Positions 19,062-28,090 of a DNA stretch of 64,000 nucleotides are shown here, piece after piece; the first letter of the stretch is position 1; each line of letters begins with the position of its first letter. The notes below the pieces were generated by a model. That model saw nothing but the letters and a program-made list of their open reading frames with translations. It searched no databases and was not told where the DNA came from. This DNA comes from Parachlamydiales bacterium (GTDB lineage Bacteria; Chlamydiota; Chlamydiia; Chlamydiales; Rhabdochlamydiaceae), in assembly GCA_027459675.1 (NCBI GenBank), contig DAIDHO010000004.1, positions 1 through 64,000 of the forward strand, written 5' to 3'. The position numbers and the translations under genes are program-made.

Positions 19062-19958
19062 TTAAATAGAGTGGAAAGGAGGCCTATGCTTTTTCTTGTA
19101 AGGAAGATGGGCTTGCTTACCATAGACTACTTCATGTAGATTCTCAATCGCCATAAAGGCCATTGGGTCTTCACGTAGAACAATTTCTTTGAGATCAGCC
19201 AGATCCAGGCGTTCGACAATGATGTAGAGGATTTCTCTTGTGTCGCCCGTAAATCCTCCTTTTCCATGCACAATGGTAAGTCCCAGTCCCAGCTCCTCGG
19301 TAATGACATGGGCAATTTCTTTTGGTTTTGAAGAAATGATAAGGACCGATTTCAATTCTTCAATACCCATAATCACAAGATCCATCATTTTGAAAGCGAC
19401 AATATAAGTAATCAGTGACTGTAGAGCATAATGCCAGTTGAGAAAAATCCAACCGTATGCAGTGAAAATGAAAAAATTAATAAAAAGTACCACTTGCCCT
19501 ACTGTAAAACCCTTCTTGCGATTGATCAAAATGGCCAAGATTTCAGTACCATCCAGGCATCCTCCATGTCGGATGATGAGCCCTACCCCCACCCCTAAGA
19601 TGGCTCCTCCAATGACAATCACTTCGATGGGATCTCCTAAAAAGGGAGGAACCCTTGCTGTGATCACTAAAAAAGCCGCAAAGATGAGAACGGCAACTCC
19701 CATTGTGATAACGAATGATTTGCGAATATGCTGATAGGCCATGTAAATGAAAGGGAGATTGAGCACGAGGAGGAAAAGGGATAAATACGATTCACCAAAA
19801 AGCTTTGATAAAATCAAAGCGATACCCACGGTTCCACCGTCAATCAACGAGTTGGGTAGCAAAAAAACTCGGATAGCAAAAGCAGCTAAAAAAGCTCCTA
19901 TTGTTAGCCATGCATACACGGAAAGATGTTGCTTAACTGTTTTACGCATAGCAGGCAT
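19062..19958 (-). CDS. YitT-family integral membrane protein (DUF161/DUF2179)
   Basis: Five to six membrane segments are visible: residues ~13-33, 35-75, 80-105, 110-130 and 150-185. Characteristic words include LPNSLIDGGTVGIALILSK and RHGGCLDGTEILAILINRKK. A soluble C-terminal domain follows, of the DUF2179 type (VITEELGLGLTIVHGKGG ... VVERLDLADLKEIVLREDP). ATG at 19958 is supported by AGGAG at 8 bases. The family may be a transporter, but its substrate is unknown. Inner membrane location is inferred from the segments. Confidence 0.9.
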   Translation of the reverse strand: MPAMRKTVKQHLSVYAWLTIGAFLAAFAIRVFLLPNSLIDGGTVGIALILSKLFGESYLSLFLLVLNLPFIYMAYQHIRKSFVITMGVAVLIFAAFLVITARVPPFLGDPIEVIVIGGAILGVGVGLIIRHGGCLDGTEILAILINRKKGFTVGQVVLFINFFIFTAYGWIFLNWHYALQSLITYIVAFKMMDLVIMGIEELKSVLIISSKPKEIAHVITEELGLGLTIVHGKGGFTGDTREILYIIVERLDLADLKEIVLREDPMAFMAIENLHEVVYGKQAHLPYKKKHRPPFHSI

Positions 19959-20033
19959 AAAAAATTCTCCTAAATTGCCATACTACCGTAAATCAATATA
20001 GGGCTCCAGCTAAAAATAATATCATGTATCCCA

Positions 20034-20633
20034 TTAAGAATTTTGCATCAGCCCGATTGTTTTCCATGCTTCTAGCTGCTCGAGAAGCGGATCCAAGCAA
20101 CTGCCTAAAGGGTAATTGCCCTGACAACACTCAATTCCTGTCTGCTCTAAGGCGTCTATAAAAGGGTAGAGTTGTCGAAGCACTTTGATTTTCTTAAATA
20201 TCCCTGGAACCGATTCTCGAACTAGTTTTTCCACAGTATGGCGCATTTGGTTAGCCACTTCGCGGATATGCCGCCGGCATTGATAGAGCATCAGTTGCTG
20301 ATCCTGAGTTAGGGGAGGGGGTGATGGGGGAGGAGAATGCCCTCTGGAAGGGGCTTGGGAGGAAGATTGAGCGCAAAGAGAGTAAGAGTGGAGTCGGAGT
20401 TCAATAAGGCGAAGAGTGGAATCGATTTCCGCGAATTGATGGAGAGCAATCTGGCAAAAAAGCTGTCCGATAAGAAATCCAAGTGGTTCTTTTTCAGCTA
20501 GTTCTGTTTCTTGGAAGACGGCGAGAGCTTCTGAATAGTGTTGATTATTAAAGAGTTGTATACCTTGCTGAAGCGTCTCAGAAGACCATCCAAAATTAAA
20601 AAAAATTATTAACAACATCAAGCGCTTGAACAT
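20034..20633 (-). CDS. Small exported protein of unknown function, TPR-like
   Basis: Residues 1-17 (MFKRLMLLIIFFNFGWS) look like a signal peptide. The next ~55 residues (GIQLFNNQHYSEALAVFQET) resemble one or two TPR helices. A Pro/Ser-rich linker (PSRGHSPPPSPPPLTQ) around residues 90-107 separates them from a helical C-terminal half with four cysteines. No family recognised. It is probably periplasmic or lipid-free secreted. Divergent from the gene at 20776. Confidence 0.65.
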   Translation of the reverse strand: MFKRLMLLIIFFNFGWSSETLQQGIQLFNNQHYSEALAVFQETELAEKEPLGFLIGQLFCQIALHQFAEIDSTLRLIELRLHSYSLCAQSSSQAPSRGHSPPPSPPPLTQDQQLMLYQCRRHIREVANQMRHTVEKLVRESVPGIFKKIKVLRQLYPFIDALEQTGIECCQGNYPLGSCLDPLLEQLEAWKTIGLMQNS

Positions 20634-20715
20634 ATAAACATATTTATATTTTTCCCTAAAAAAAGCAAACCTTTAAGATAGAGAGGCTAAAAAATTTTTA
20701 TTTTTTAATTTAGTT

Positions 20716-20744
20716 TTGATTTTAAATGCAATAATTGTTAAAAT
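20716..20744 (+). promoter_or_regulatory. Possible promoter for the 20776 gene
   Basis: TTGATT at 20716-20721 and TAAAAT at 20739-20744 are spaced by 17 bases, 31 bases upstream of the GTG start. The region is very AT-rich, so chance matches are likely. Confidence 0.35.
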
Positions 20745-20775
20745 CTTTATTAAAATTATAAAGTGAGGTTTTATT

Positions 20776-21993
20776 GTGAATGGTAATTGGTTCCCACCCG
20801 TCTATCAAGCTTTGAGTCAAACGATAACTTTTGGTTCAGATGTAATAAATTTTTGTCAAGAAGACAAGAAGAATCAACAAGCTATATTAAAAAGGAAGTT
20901 TGAGGAGAAAGCGACCCCCAAAAATGTAGCTATAGCCACCCTGGCTTCCACAGCTGTTGTAGCAGCAGCTATCAACCCTACCACTCGGTCACTGCTTTGT
21001 GGACTTCTGGGGATATCCTATTCTCTATCCCTCATCATTCTTCAGCTTATGGTATTGGGACTTTATTTAGCTATGTCAGGTTCCAGTGGATTGTCTTCTA
21101 TTGCTAATTGGGCTAAAGAGTGTGCAAAAGGGGCCCTAGGAACCAATGGAGGCATTAAAGGAAACGGTACAGGTCAAATAGAGTCTAAAACTCCTGAACC
21201 CGCAACCCCAGCTCAACAAGAAGCATCTGTAAAAAAAACCGAAGAGACTTCCTCGTCTCCTCAATTAAACATACAGGAAGAAAGGGCATTTCAAGAGGTT
21301 TGGGATGAAACTAAAGGTTCTCCTCAAAATACTTCAAGTCCAAGCTTCGCTGAATTGGAAAATACGTGGAAAGAGCAATCTACCTCTCCTTCTCAAAATC
21401 CTTCAGTCTCAGCATCAAAGACGTTGGGAAACCCGCTCCAGGATTTGGATGAATTGGATAGTTTAGCTGAAGAATTCATAAAAGATATGGACTCTGAATC
21501 TTCACAATTCTCTTCTTCCACAAACAACCTGGCAAAAGAGTTTATAGAAACTAATCCTAATCCATCGAAATCTGGTTCTTCAGCAGAGAATAGAGGGAGT
21601 GGGATCGTTAACGGAGGAACAAAATCTTGGGCAGAAGAGTTTATAGAGTTGACTCAAGAAGCCCCTAAACCATTGGGAACTGTAGCTGATTTAGTTAGAG
21701 AGTTTAATGCAGACCAAATGGCAGAGGAGTTTTTAAAAAATGAAATGAAGCCTTCTACACCGAGGATCATTAAACCTGTGATGACAGCGGTGGGGATAGG
21801 AGCGGTATTTTGCTTGGGAGCGAAGGCGATTTGGGACATTTATGGAGCTATCAAAGAAAATGATGAGCAAACGGAGCAATGGGAGGAGCAGGAAGAGATA
21901 CAAAACGCTTACGCTGGAATTACTAAAAATACAGAAGAGAATAGAGATTTCGAGAAAAAACTTGGCGAGACAATAGAAAAGATGTGGGTGTAA
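20776..21993 (+). CDS. Candidate inclusion-membrane/secreted effector with AEEFI-type repeats
   Basis: No family recognised. Start GTG at 20776 with GAGG upstream. Residues ~52-105 form two adjacent hydrophobic helices (NVAIATLASTAVVAAAI; ILQLMVLGLYLAM), the bilobed pattern known for chlamydial Inc proteins. A third hydrophobic stretch (VMTAVGIGAVFCLGAKAIW) lies near residue 340. The middle is a Ser/Pro/Gln/Glu-rich, disordered-looking region with a repeated short motif: SLAEEFIKD, NLAKEFIET, SWAEEFIEL, DLVREFNAD and QMAEEFLKN, ~20-45 residues apart. Such repeated linear motifs suit binding of a host protein. Effector status is inference from this architecture and from the organism type. Confidence 0.7.
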   Translation: MNGNWFPPVYQALSQTITFGSDVINFCQEDKKNQQAILKRKFEEKATPKNVAIATLASTAVVAAAINPTTRSLLCGLLGISYSLSLIILQLMVLGLYLAMSGSSGLSSIANWAKECAKGALGTNGGIKGNGTGQIESKTPEPATPAQQEASVKKTEETSSSPQLNIQEERAFQEVWDETKGSPQNTSSPSFAELENTWKEQSTSPSQNPSVSASKTLGNPLQDLDELDSLAEEFIKDMDSESSQFSSSTNNLAKEFIETNPNPSKSGSSAENRGSGIVNGGTKSWAEEFIELTQEAPKPLGTVADLVREFNADQMAEEFLKNEMKPSTPRIIKPVMTAVGIGAVFCLGAKAIWDIYGAIKENDEQTEQWEEQEEIQNAYAGITKNTEENRDFEKKLGETIEKMWV

Positions 21994-22073
21994 TGCGTTT
22001 TCCACATCCCATTTAATCGATAAGATAAAAGAAGCTGCATCGTAGTCTGAAAAAGCTCTGCTGTAACTTAAAA

Positions 22074-22104
22074 TCGACTGAACTTTAGCTTAAGCAAGAG
22101 GTCT
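22074..22104 (+). repeat. Dispersed repeat copy 2 (extended 31-nt form)
   Basis: The 31-nt element begins TCGACTGAACTTTAGC and ends with the core TTAAGCAAGAGGTCT. It agrees at 28 of 31 positions with the reverse complement of 45889-45919. It lies 80 bp after the 20776 gene. Confidence 0.7.
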
Positions 22105-22122
22105 CATTAAGTCTTTAAGGAT

Positions 22123-22158
22123 AAAAGCGATTGATTCGAAAAGAATCAATCGCTTTTT
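22123..22158. terminator. Bidirectional intrinsic terminator
   Basis: A perfect 15-bp stem (AAAAGCGATTGATTC and its complement) with loop GAAAA gives a T-run in both directions. It can end the plus-strand effector gene and the minus-strand tRNA pair. Confidence 0.85.
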
Positions 22159-22164
22159 TGTTAT

Positions 22165-22238
22165 CGCGAGAGACGGGGCTCGAACCCGCAACCTCTGCCG
22201 TGACAGGGCAGCGCTCTAACCAGTTGAGCTACTCCCGC
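22165..22238 (-). tRNA. tRNA-Asp (GTC)
   Basis: Full cloverleaf on the minus strand. Acceptor GCGGGAG pairs with CTCTCGC, the anticodon loop is CTGTCAC (anticodon GTC) in stem CTGCC/GGCAG, and the T-loop is GTTCGAG. Discriminator G fits Asp. CCA is not encoded. It follows tRNA-Val by 15 bp. Confidence 0.95.
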
Positions 22239-22253
22239 ACAGGTGTGTGGGAT

Positions 22254-22326
22254 TGGGCGCAACAGGACTCGAACCTATGACCACCTGTGTGTAAGACAGG
22301 CGCTCTACCAACTGAGCTATACGCCC
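22254..22326 (-). tRNA. tRNA-Val (TAC)
   Basis: Cloverleaf on the minus strand with acceptor GGGCGTA/TGCGCCC, anticodon loop CTTACAC (anticodon TAC) in stem CCTGT/ACAGG, and T-loop GTTCGAG. Discriminator A, no encoded CCA. It stands 26 bp after the end of the M16 protease gene on the same strand and may be processed from a shared transcript. Confidence 0.95.
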
Positions 22327-22352
22327 CAAAATCTTAAGGGAGTAAAGGTATC

Positions 22353-25268
22353 TTAAATAGGGATAATTGGCAAAGGATTTTGAAGTAAGAGATTCTCTTT
22401 TTCAAAAAACTCTTCCGCTCCTAGCGATACAACCACGCTCTTTTCAAGACGAGGGCGGAGCTCATGCTGAACGGCACGCATTATTTCTTGGGGGGTTAAA
22501 GAAAGGAGCCGGTCACGGAAATGTTGGCGGTGCTCTAAGGACCTTCCTTCGCGCAAAAAGGCATAAGATAGAGCACCTTGATTGGCAGGTGCGATAGGGC
22601 TGTCGAGGGCTTGGATTGATTCCAGTTTAGCTGCTTCGAGATCTTCTAGGGTAAAACTTCCTTGAGCAATCGCCTCGACTGCTTCTTTAAAAGTCTTTAA
22701 AGAGGAAGCCAAGTGAGGGTCCCGAAAGGTATGAAAAGTAAAGTGACCTAAAGCGGGTGCGTAGGTTGTTCCGGCTCCATAGGCACCTCCTTGCTCCCGA
22801 ATTTTAGGGTGAAGAACCAGGTGATCCATGAGTTGAGATGCCGTTGCAAGGGCAGGGGCATGGGGATTGAGGTAGCTTGCAGTCTTTAGACCCTGGCAGG
22901 TGAAGAAGACAGGAGAAGCAATAGGACGAAACTGCGAAAGGGCAGGCAAGGGGGGGGAAGGCGTTTGCCATGCATGATAAGCTCTGGAAGGAAAATCCCA
23001 AAACTCACTTAAGGGAAGATTGTCATACGCTTTTTGAGAGCACGTTAGAACCAGGTGGGGATTCTTGAGTGAAATAAGCCTCTCTTTGAGATCATGCAAT
23101 TTTTCAATGATAGCAGGGAGGTGGCTTGGAAGATCTTGCGCAATTTTTTGTATCCACTGAAAATAAGAAAGACCTTGCCATTGCTCCGAAATATAACCGA
23201 CTGGAGATAAGCCGCTCAGCGCTTGTACTGAAGCATACCGAAGGCTATTTTTAGTCAGTTTTTGCTGTAGGGCTGTATGCAGTTGTTCAATCAACTCTTT
23301 AATACGATCGGTCTCATCGAAACGGCACTCCAGGGCCCATTCTTTTAGAATTTTGAGCATCATAGGAGCGTGTCTTTCTAGGGCTTTACTACGTAGGACA
23401 AGAGCCGGGTTGATACGCGTGGGGTCTTCCATGCTTGGATAGAGAGCAAGTAAGCCACTGAGTCCGCCTACATATGCTTGTAGAAACTCTAAGTTTTTTA
23501 CATAGTCGCGCTTTCCAACCCCTAATTCAGGCATCAAAGATACAAAAAGTTGAGCGTAAGGAAGCTCTGGAACTGATAAAAATGGAAGATCCATTACAAG
23601 ATCAACATACACAAAACCATTCGTGAAAGTCGGATGAAAAAAGACATTCTCCATCTGTTTTAATGGGAAATGCCTTGTCATTACCGGTACATCATCCAAT
23701 GTGACCTTTGGAAGGCAATCGAGATTTTGATGCTCCTCTGCTTTCTGGAATTCTTCCAAATGTTTCATTACCTGGACGATTTGCTTCTTCTGCTCTAAAG
23801 AAAGCGTTTCAGAAAGTTTTTGTAATTTTTTGTTTTCTTCTTCTTGTTCTTTTTCGAGCAGTTTTGCATCCGGCCGCATCACAGCACGAACGCGATGCCT
23901 ATTTTCAATCAGCATCTGATAGATAAGATGAGGAAGAAAGTCGGGATTTTTCAGCTTTTCTCTCAGCTGCGCAAAGAGGGTGTGGATCTTCAGTGCTTTT
24001 TCGGGCTTTCCCCCTTGCTGTTGAACGAGGCCCGCACGTAAGAAAAGAGAGAGTCCAAAAGGTCCTTGTTCATTGCCAATTTCCGTCCTTGAAAGCTCCA
24101 GTTGATGCAGAGAGGCTTCAATGAGATAAGAAGGAATCCCTTTTTGGGCGATCTCGCGCAGTGTTTTAAAAATAAGAGCTTCAAGAGCTTCCGCGTGGGC
24201 AGAGTTACATCCTTTACACACGAGGAGATAGGGAACTTCGGACAGCTCCGGATCTAAAAAAGCGTCGGCCGTTGCACAAAGTCCTGATTGAAGAAGAGGG
24301 AGTTTAAGAAGGGAAGCATCTGTTTCCATTAAAATGGCATCTAAAAGCTCCAGGGCAAGGAGGGTATCTTGTTCAGAGGCTTCAGCTGTCAGCCAACTCC
24401 ATGCAATCATGGCTTGTGACTCATCTTGACTTGCAAAAGGGTAGACTCCTTCGACATTTTTAGGATTTTTAAATCTTTTTTGTTTCAGGGGAGAGGGAAG
24501 AGGGGGCACTTTAGGGGTATTTTTCAACACATTGCATTCAATAACATCCAGATGTTTTTTAAGAGGCAGGTTCCCATAAAAGAAAAAAAGGCAACGGGAA
24601 GGATGGTAGAAGGTTTTATGAAATTGGAGGAGTTCTTCATAAGAAAGAGAAGGTATAAAGGCAGGATCTCCTCCTGCAATGTGAGCATACGTCAAATCGG
24701 GCATAAGGTGAGAGGTCACAGTATGCCACAGACGTGCATCAGGAGAAGCTAGCGCCCCTTTCATTTCGTTAAAAACAACTCCCTTCCAAAGGAGGGGGCT
24801 GTGGAGGTCTTCAGGATTTTTGAGCTCCAGGCGGTGTCCCTCTTGTAAAAAACTCTCTTTCTTGAGCTGGGGATAGAAGATAGCATCCAGGTAGACTTCT
24901 AAAAGGTTATAAAAGTCTTTTTCGACCTGCGAGGCCGCTGGATAACATGTAAAATCGGCTCCGGTGAGGGCGTTCATGAATGTGGTAAGACTCCGCCGCG
25001 TCATCGCAAAAAAAGGGTCTTTAACGGGAAATTTGCGAGATCCGCAGAGGACAGTATGCTCTAGGATATGGGCAACCCCATTCGAGCTAGAGGGAAGGGT
25101 CTGGAAAGAGAGGCAGAAGAGGTTTTCAGGGTCCTCACAAGCAAGATGGAGTACTTTTGACCCACAGTCTGCATGCTCTAATTCGATTAATTCTGATTTA
25201 ATCTCCTCAATATCAATAACTTGCGTAACTTTAAAGGAAAGATAACAATCACCGATTTTCCAGCCCAT
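22353..25268 (-). CDS. M16C-family zinc metalloprotease (presequence protease/insulinase-like)
   Basis: Large peptidasome of 971 aa that degrades peptides in an enclosed chamber. The inverted zinc motif HILEH is at residues 67-71, followed by TVLCGSRKFPVKDPF and the segment FMNALTGADFTCYPAASQ, which is characteristic of the PreP/Cym1 (M16C) branch. The second half (VYVDLVMDLPFLSVPELPYA ... REQGGAYGAGTTY) provides the matching domain pair. No signal peptide is seen, so it is cytoplasmic. Chlamydiae carry such an insulinase-family gene. tRNA genes follow on the same strand and an IS982 element sits upstream. Confidence 0.93.
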   Translation of the reverse strand: MGWKIGDCYLSFKVTQVIDIEEIKSELIELEHADCGSKVLHLACEDPENLFCLSFQTLPSSSNGVAHILEHTVLCGSRKFPVKDPFFAMTRRSLTTFMNALTGADFTCYPAASQVEKDFYNLLEVYLDAIFYPQLKKESFLQEGHRLELKNPEDLHSPLLWKGVVFNEMKGALASPDARLWHTVTSHLMPDLTYAHIAGGDPAFIPSLSYEELLQFHKTFYHPSRCLFFFYGNLPLKKHLDVIECNVLKNTPKVPPLPSPLKQKRFKNPKNVEGVYPFASQDESQAMIAWSWLTAEASEQDTLLALELLDAILMETDASLLKLPLLQSGLCATADAFLDPELSEVPYLLVCKGCNSAHAEALEALIFKTLREIAQKGIPSYLIEASLHQLELSRTEIGNEQGPFGLSLFLRAGLVQQQGGKPEKALKIHTLFAQLREKLKNPDFLPHLIYQMLIENRHRVRAVMRPDAKLLEKEQEEENKKLQKLSETLSLEQKKQIVQVMKHLEEFQKAEEHQNLDCLPKVTLDDVPVMTRHFPLKQMENVFFHPTFTNGFVYVDLVMDLPFLSVPELPYAQLFVSLMPELGVGKRDYVKNLEFLQAYVGGLSGLLALYPSMEDPTRINPALVLRSKALERHAPMMLKILKEWALECRFDETDRIKELIEQLHTALQQKLTKNSLRYASVQALSGLSPVGYISEQWQGLSYFQWIQKIAQDLPSHLPAIIEKLHDLKERLISLKNPHLVLTCSQKAYDNLPLSEFWDFPSRAYHAWQTPSPPLPALSQFRPIASPVFFTCQGLKTASYLNPHAPALATASQLMDHLVLHPKIREQGGAYGAGTTYAPALGHFTFHTFRDPHLASSLKTFKEAVEAIAQGSFTLEDLEAAKLESIQALDSPIAPANQGALSYAFLREGRSLEHRQHFRDRLLSLTPQEIMRAVQHELRPRLEKSVVVSLGAEEFFEKENLLLQNPLPIIPI

Positions 25269-25365
25269 ACGTACCTTGCATGCTAGCAGAAAGGGGGGCT
25301 TTCGCTAAACAATATTTTTGGTTCTTCCATCAAATTATAGGTGTGATCGGCCCCCTTGCAGCTGT

Positions 25366-26380
25366 TATATAACGCGAGTTCGGGATTAACTCATAGACAG
25401 CAATAGAGATGACTCTTGTGGGGAAAGTCGAAGAGAAGGTTTGTTAGGCTGCAACTGATAACCAATAAGACCTCCGAATAAATTGGCTAAAAAGTTTATA
25501 CGCGAGCGATGACGGTGATGCTCTATCTGGCATCCGTTTTTCAACCGATTATGCACACTCTCGATCACTCCTCTTGTTCGCAGCATCAGCTTTTCCCAAC
25601 AGCTCATTAGCCTGTTTTTCATATTCGACCGGATCCGTGTTACAAGTTTAATGCCTTTTTCATAGAGCCGTTCGAACACTTTCTTAGATAAATAGCCTTT
25701 ATCTCCAAAGAGATACCCAAAGAGCTTTTTTACCAGAAAGTCGACAGGAACAAGGTCGTGGGTGCTTCCATCGGTGAGTTGAAAAGCCAGTATTTCTCCA
25801 TTTTCATTGACGATCAGATGGAGTTTTACGCCAAAGAACCACCCGGTTGAAGTTTTTCCTTTTGAAGCAAGCCCTTTAAAAGTTTTATGGAAAGAGGCTC
25901 GCCGAATATGACAAACAGTAAGGATTGTGCTGTCGATAAAGGAAATCCCTGAGCAATCTGCTAGCAAGGAGAGCAGGTAGCAGAACAAAGGAAAAATTGT
26001 CCTAGGAATCAACTCGATGAAGCGATTGTAGCTCACCAGAGTAGGGAAGTAGCTCCGAAGGTTGATTTGCTCAGAAAGATAAAAATCTTTGAAAGTACGC
26101 ATCTTAGAGTAATGGAATGCGACAATAACTGTCATAATCTCGCTCATATGCATCTGAGAGGTTCTGGTCACATACCCGCGGATGGGTAATAAAAATTGAC
26201 TGAATTCTGATTCAAACATAGTGGAAAAATCATCAATTGAGCAAAATAGAGATATCAAAAGGTTTTCGAACATTTTGGGTCCTGTTGTTTGTGGTTGGTA
26301 GCAAAGACAACAGGATTTTTTATTCCCTAAAATTTTTCAATCTTTTTCTGTATGAGCTAATCCCGAACTCGCGTTATATA
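25366..26380 (-). mobile_element. IS982-family insertion sequence, complete
   Basis: A 23-bp perfect inverted repeat (outer bases TATATAACGCGAGTTC...) is found at 25366-25388 and 26358-26380 and encloses one intact transposase gene. The inner end of the left repeat supplies the transposase stop codon. The outermost TATA bases may be target duplication rather than element. Intact ends and frame suggest recent insertion between the M16 protease and rpmE2. Confidence 0.88.
25386..26273 (-). CDS. IS982-family DDE transposase
   Basis: 295-aa transposase without internal stops. The DDE core shows GISFIDSTILTVCHIRR (first Asp), WFFGVKLHLIVNENGEI, FGDKGYLSKKVFE (second Asp) and TRGVIESVHNRLKN (Glu), the typical IS982 spacing. 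The N-terminal part (SEIMTVIVAFHYSKMRTFKD) also fits. Length is normal for the family. Its TAA stop overlaps the terminal inverted repeat. Confidence 0.93.
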   Translation of the reverse strand: MFENLLISLFCSIDDFSTMFESEFSQFLLPIRGYVTRTSQMHMSEIMTVIVAFHYSKMRTFKDFYLSEQINLRSYFPTLVSYNRFIELIPRTIFPLFCYLLSLLADCSGISFIDSTILTVCHIRRASFHKTFKGLASKGKTSTGWFFGVKLHLIVNENGEILAFQLTDGSTHDLVPVDFLVKKLFGYLFGDKGYLSKKVFERLYEKGIKLVTRIRSNMKNRLMSCWEKLMLRTRGVIESVHNRLKNGCQIEHHRHRSRINFLANLFGGLIGYQLQPNKPSLRLSPQESSLLLSMS

Positions 26381-26662
26381 CTTTTCGTGAATGAAATTTT
26401 TGATGAACAAAAATTTCATTTGATGGCATTACATTTGCATGATTTTTTTTGACCGAGCACGAAAGAGAGCAGCTTACGCTCCAGCCCCAGCGAGAAAGAG
26501 ATGAGCGAATATGCGATCGGATCAAGGCTATCCTGACTGTCTCATAGGCTATTTTTTTTGAGTCAAAAAATTCTTTTTAGTGGGAGCTCTGGAGAAGGTT
26601 TTTAACGCTTGTATTAAAAAAAAGGAGCATGTTAAATTACTTTGTTTAAAAGGATTTACATT
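26381..26662. other. Gap between the IS982 element and rpmE2
   Basis: Holds an 11-bp perfect AT hairpin at 26391-26419 (ATGAAATTTTT with its complement, 7-base loop), the IS630-type relic described separately, and a T/A-rich leader before the L31 gene. No other gene is seen. Confidence 0.6.
26449..26547 (+). pseudogene. N-terminal stump of an IS630-type transposase
   Basis: One frame reads LTEHEREQLTLQPQRERDER followed by ICDRIKAIL and a stop. This resembles the N-terminal helix-turn-helix lead of IS630-type transposases, which often contain LT..ER and RERD.R..DRIKA.LL. Only ~32 codons survive; no start codon or remaining domain is present. A relic next to the intact IS982 copy marks this as an insertion-prone gap. 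Confidence 0.5.
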
Positions 26663-26980
26663 ATGAAAGATAAAATACATCCTCCTTATCAAGATGTGCT
26701 CTTTGTCGATTCTTCAACGGGTAAAAAATTTGTATGTGGCTCGACTTTACAACCGAAAGAACGGGAAATGTTTGAGGGTAAAGAATACCCTGTTTACCGT
26801 CTTTCTATTTCGTCTTTTTCTCATCCCTTCTTTACAGGAGCAAATCAATTTATTGACTCTGAAGGTCGAGTAGATAAATTCCAAAAACGTTACCAGAAGA
26901 AAAAGCAAGAAGAAGTCAAAGTTGCCGAAACTGTTCCTGAGAAAGGCAAGAAAAAAGCGACCCGTAAAAAGCCTTCCTAA
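26663..26980 (+). CDS. rpmE2: 50S ribosomal protein L31 type B
   Basis: Ribosomal protein L31 with [20 protein letters not shown], then the segment [18 protein letters not shown] typical of L31. It lacks the zinc-binding Cys set of type A. ATG at 26663 is used rather than the ATG at 26642, because it gives the conserved N-terminus. A Lys-rich tail ([13 protein letters not shown]-like) extends the C-terminus. It is followed 15 bp later by prfA, as in Chlamydia. Confidence 0.93.
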   Translation: MKDKIHPPYQDVLFVDSSTGKKFVCGSTLQPKEREMFEGKEYPVYRLSISSFSHPFFTGANQFIDSEGRVDKFQKRYQKKKQEEVKVAETVPEKGKKKATRKKPS

Positions 26981-26995
26981 TCTCCTACATCTCTC

Positions 26996-28090
26996 ATGGA
27001 AGAAACGAGATTGAAGAGAAGAATCGAAGAAATGCTCGCCCGTTTTCAGACGGTGGAGCACCTTCTAGGAGAACCGGAGGTTTTTAATAATCAAGCTAAA
27101 TACCGTGAGTTGACGCAAGAACATGCCTATTTAGGTGATGTTAAAGAAGTAGTCGACAAAATTGAAAAAAACTCGAAGCAACTCCAGCAAAATGAAGCGC
27201 TTTTAAAACTCGAGGCAGATCCGGAACTCGTGCAAATGATCCATGATGATAATGTAGCCCTTGAAAGCTTGCTTCAAAACTTGAAAGTTCAGCTTGAAAC
27301 TCTCTTAGTCCCCCCCGATCCGTTAGACAATCGAAATGTGATCATGGAAATTCGGGCAGGAACGGGAGGAGACGAAGCAGCCATCTTTGTGGGCGATTGT
27401 GTTCGGATGTATAAATGTTACGCTGAGACCAAAGGATGGAAGCACGACGCTCTTTCTGCAACACCCTCTGAGAGAGGCGGCTATAAAGAATATGTCATGA
27501 CTATCTCGGGACAGCAGGTTTTTCGACTTCTGCGTAATGAGGCTGGCACCCACCGTGTACAAAGGGTTCCAGAGACAGAAGCACAAGGGCGGGTCCATAC
27601 TTCAGCCATTACAGTTGCGGTGCTTCCCGAGCCCACTGAGGAAGAGCAACTGCAAATCAATCCAGCTGAGCTGCGCATTGATACTTATCGATCTTCAGGC
27701 GCAGGGGGTCAACACGTCAATACCACCGATTCAGCCGTTCGCATCACTCACATTCCAACTGGGACTGTGGTGACATGCCAAGATGAGAGAAGTCAGATCA
27801 AAAATCGGGAAAAGGCTCTTCGCCTGCTGTCTGCAAAAATTGTGGAAGAAAAAAGGCGTAAAGAAGAAGAGGAGATGGCTTCTCTTCGTTCTTCTCAAGT
27901 GGGATCTGGCGATCGGTCCGAACGTATCCGTACCTACAATTTCTCTCAAAATCGGGTCACTGATCATCGGATCAATCTGACTCTCTACAATCTAAACGAT
28001 GTGCTGGATGGAAAACTCGATCCATTTACCCAAGCCCTTGTCGCCCATTTCTATGAACTCAAATTGGCCGGCGATGAAAACAGTCAGTGA
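26996..28090 (+). CDS. prfA: Peptide chain release factor 1
   Basis: Recognises UAA and UAG and triggers peptide release. The GGQ loop is [16 protein letters not shown] around residue 238. The codon-recognition region includes the segment [20 protein letters not shown], followed by [16 protein letters not shown]. Length 364 aa is normal. The prmC gene that modifies the GGQ glutamine follows with overlap, a common bacterial pairing. Confidence 0.97.
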   Translation: MEETRLKRRIEEMLARFQTVEHLLGEPEVFNNQAKYRELTQEHAYLGDVKEVVDKIEKNSKQLQQNEALLKLEADPELVQMIHDDNVALESLLQNLKVQLETLLVPPDPLDNRNVIMEIRAGTGGDEAAIFVGDCVRMYKCYAETKGWKHDALSATPSERGGYKEYVMTISGQQVFRLLRNEAGTHRVQRVPETEAQGRVHTSAITVAVLPEPTEEEQLQINPAELRIDTYRSSGAGGQHVNTTDSAVRITHIPTGTVVTCQDERSQIKNREKALRLLSAKIVEEKRRKEEEEMASLRSSQVGSGDRSERIRTYNFSQNRVTDHRINLTLYNLNDVLDGKLDPFTQALVAHFYELKLAGDENSQ

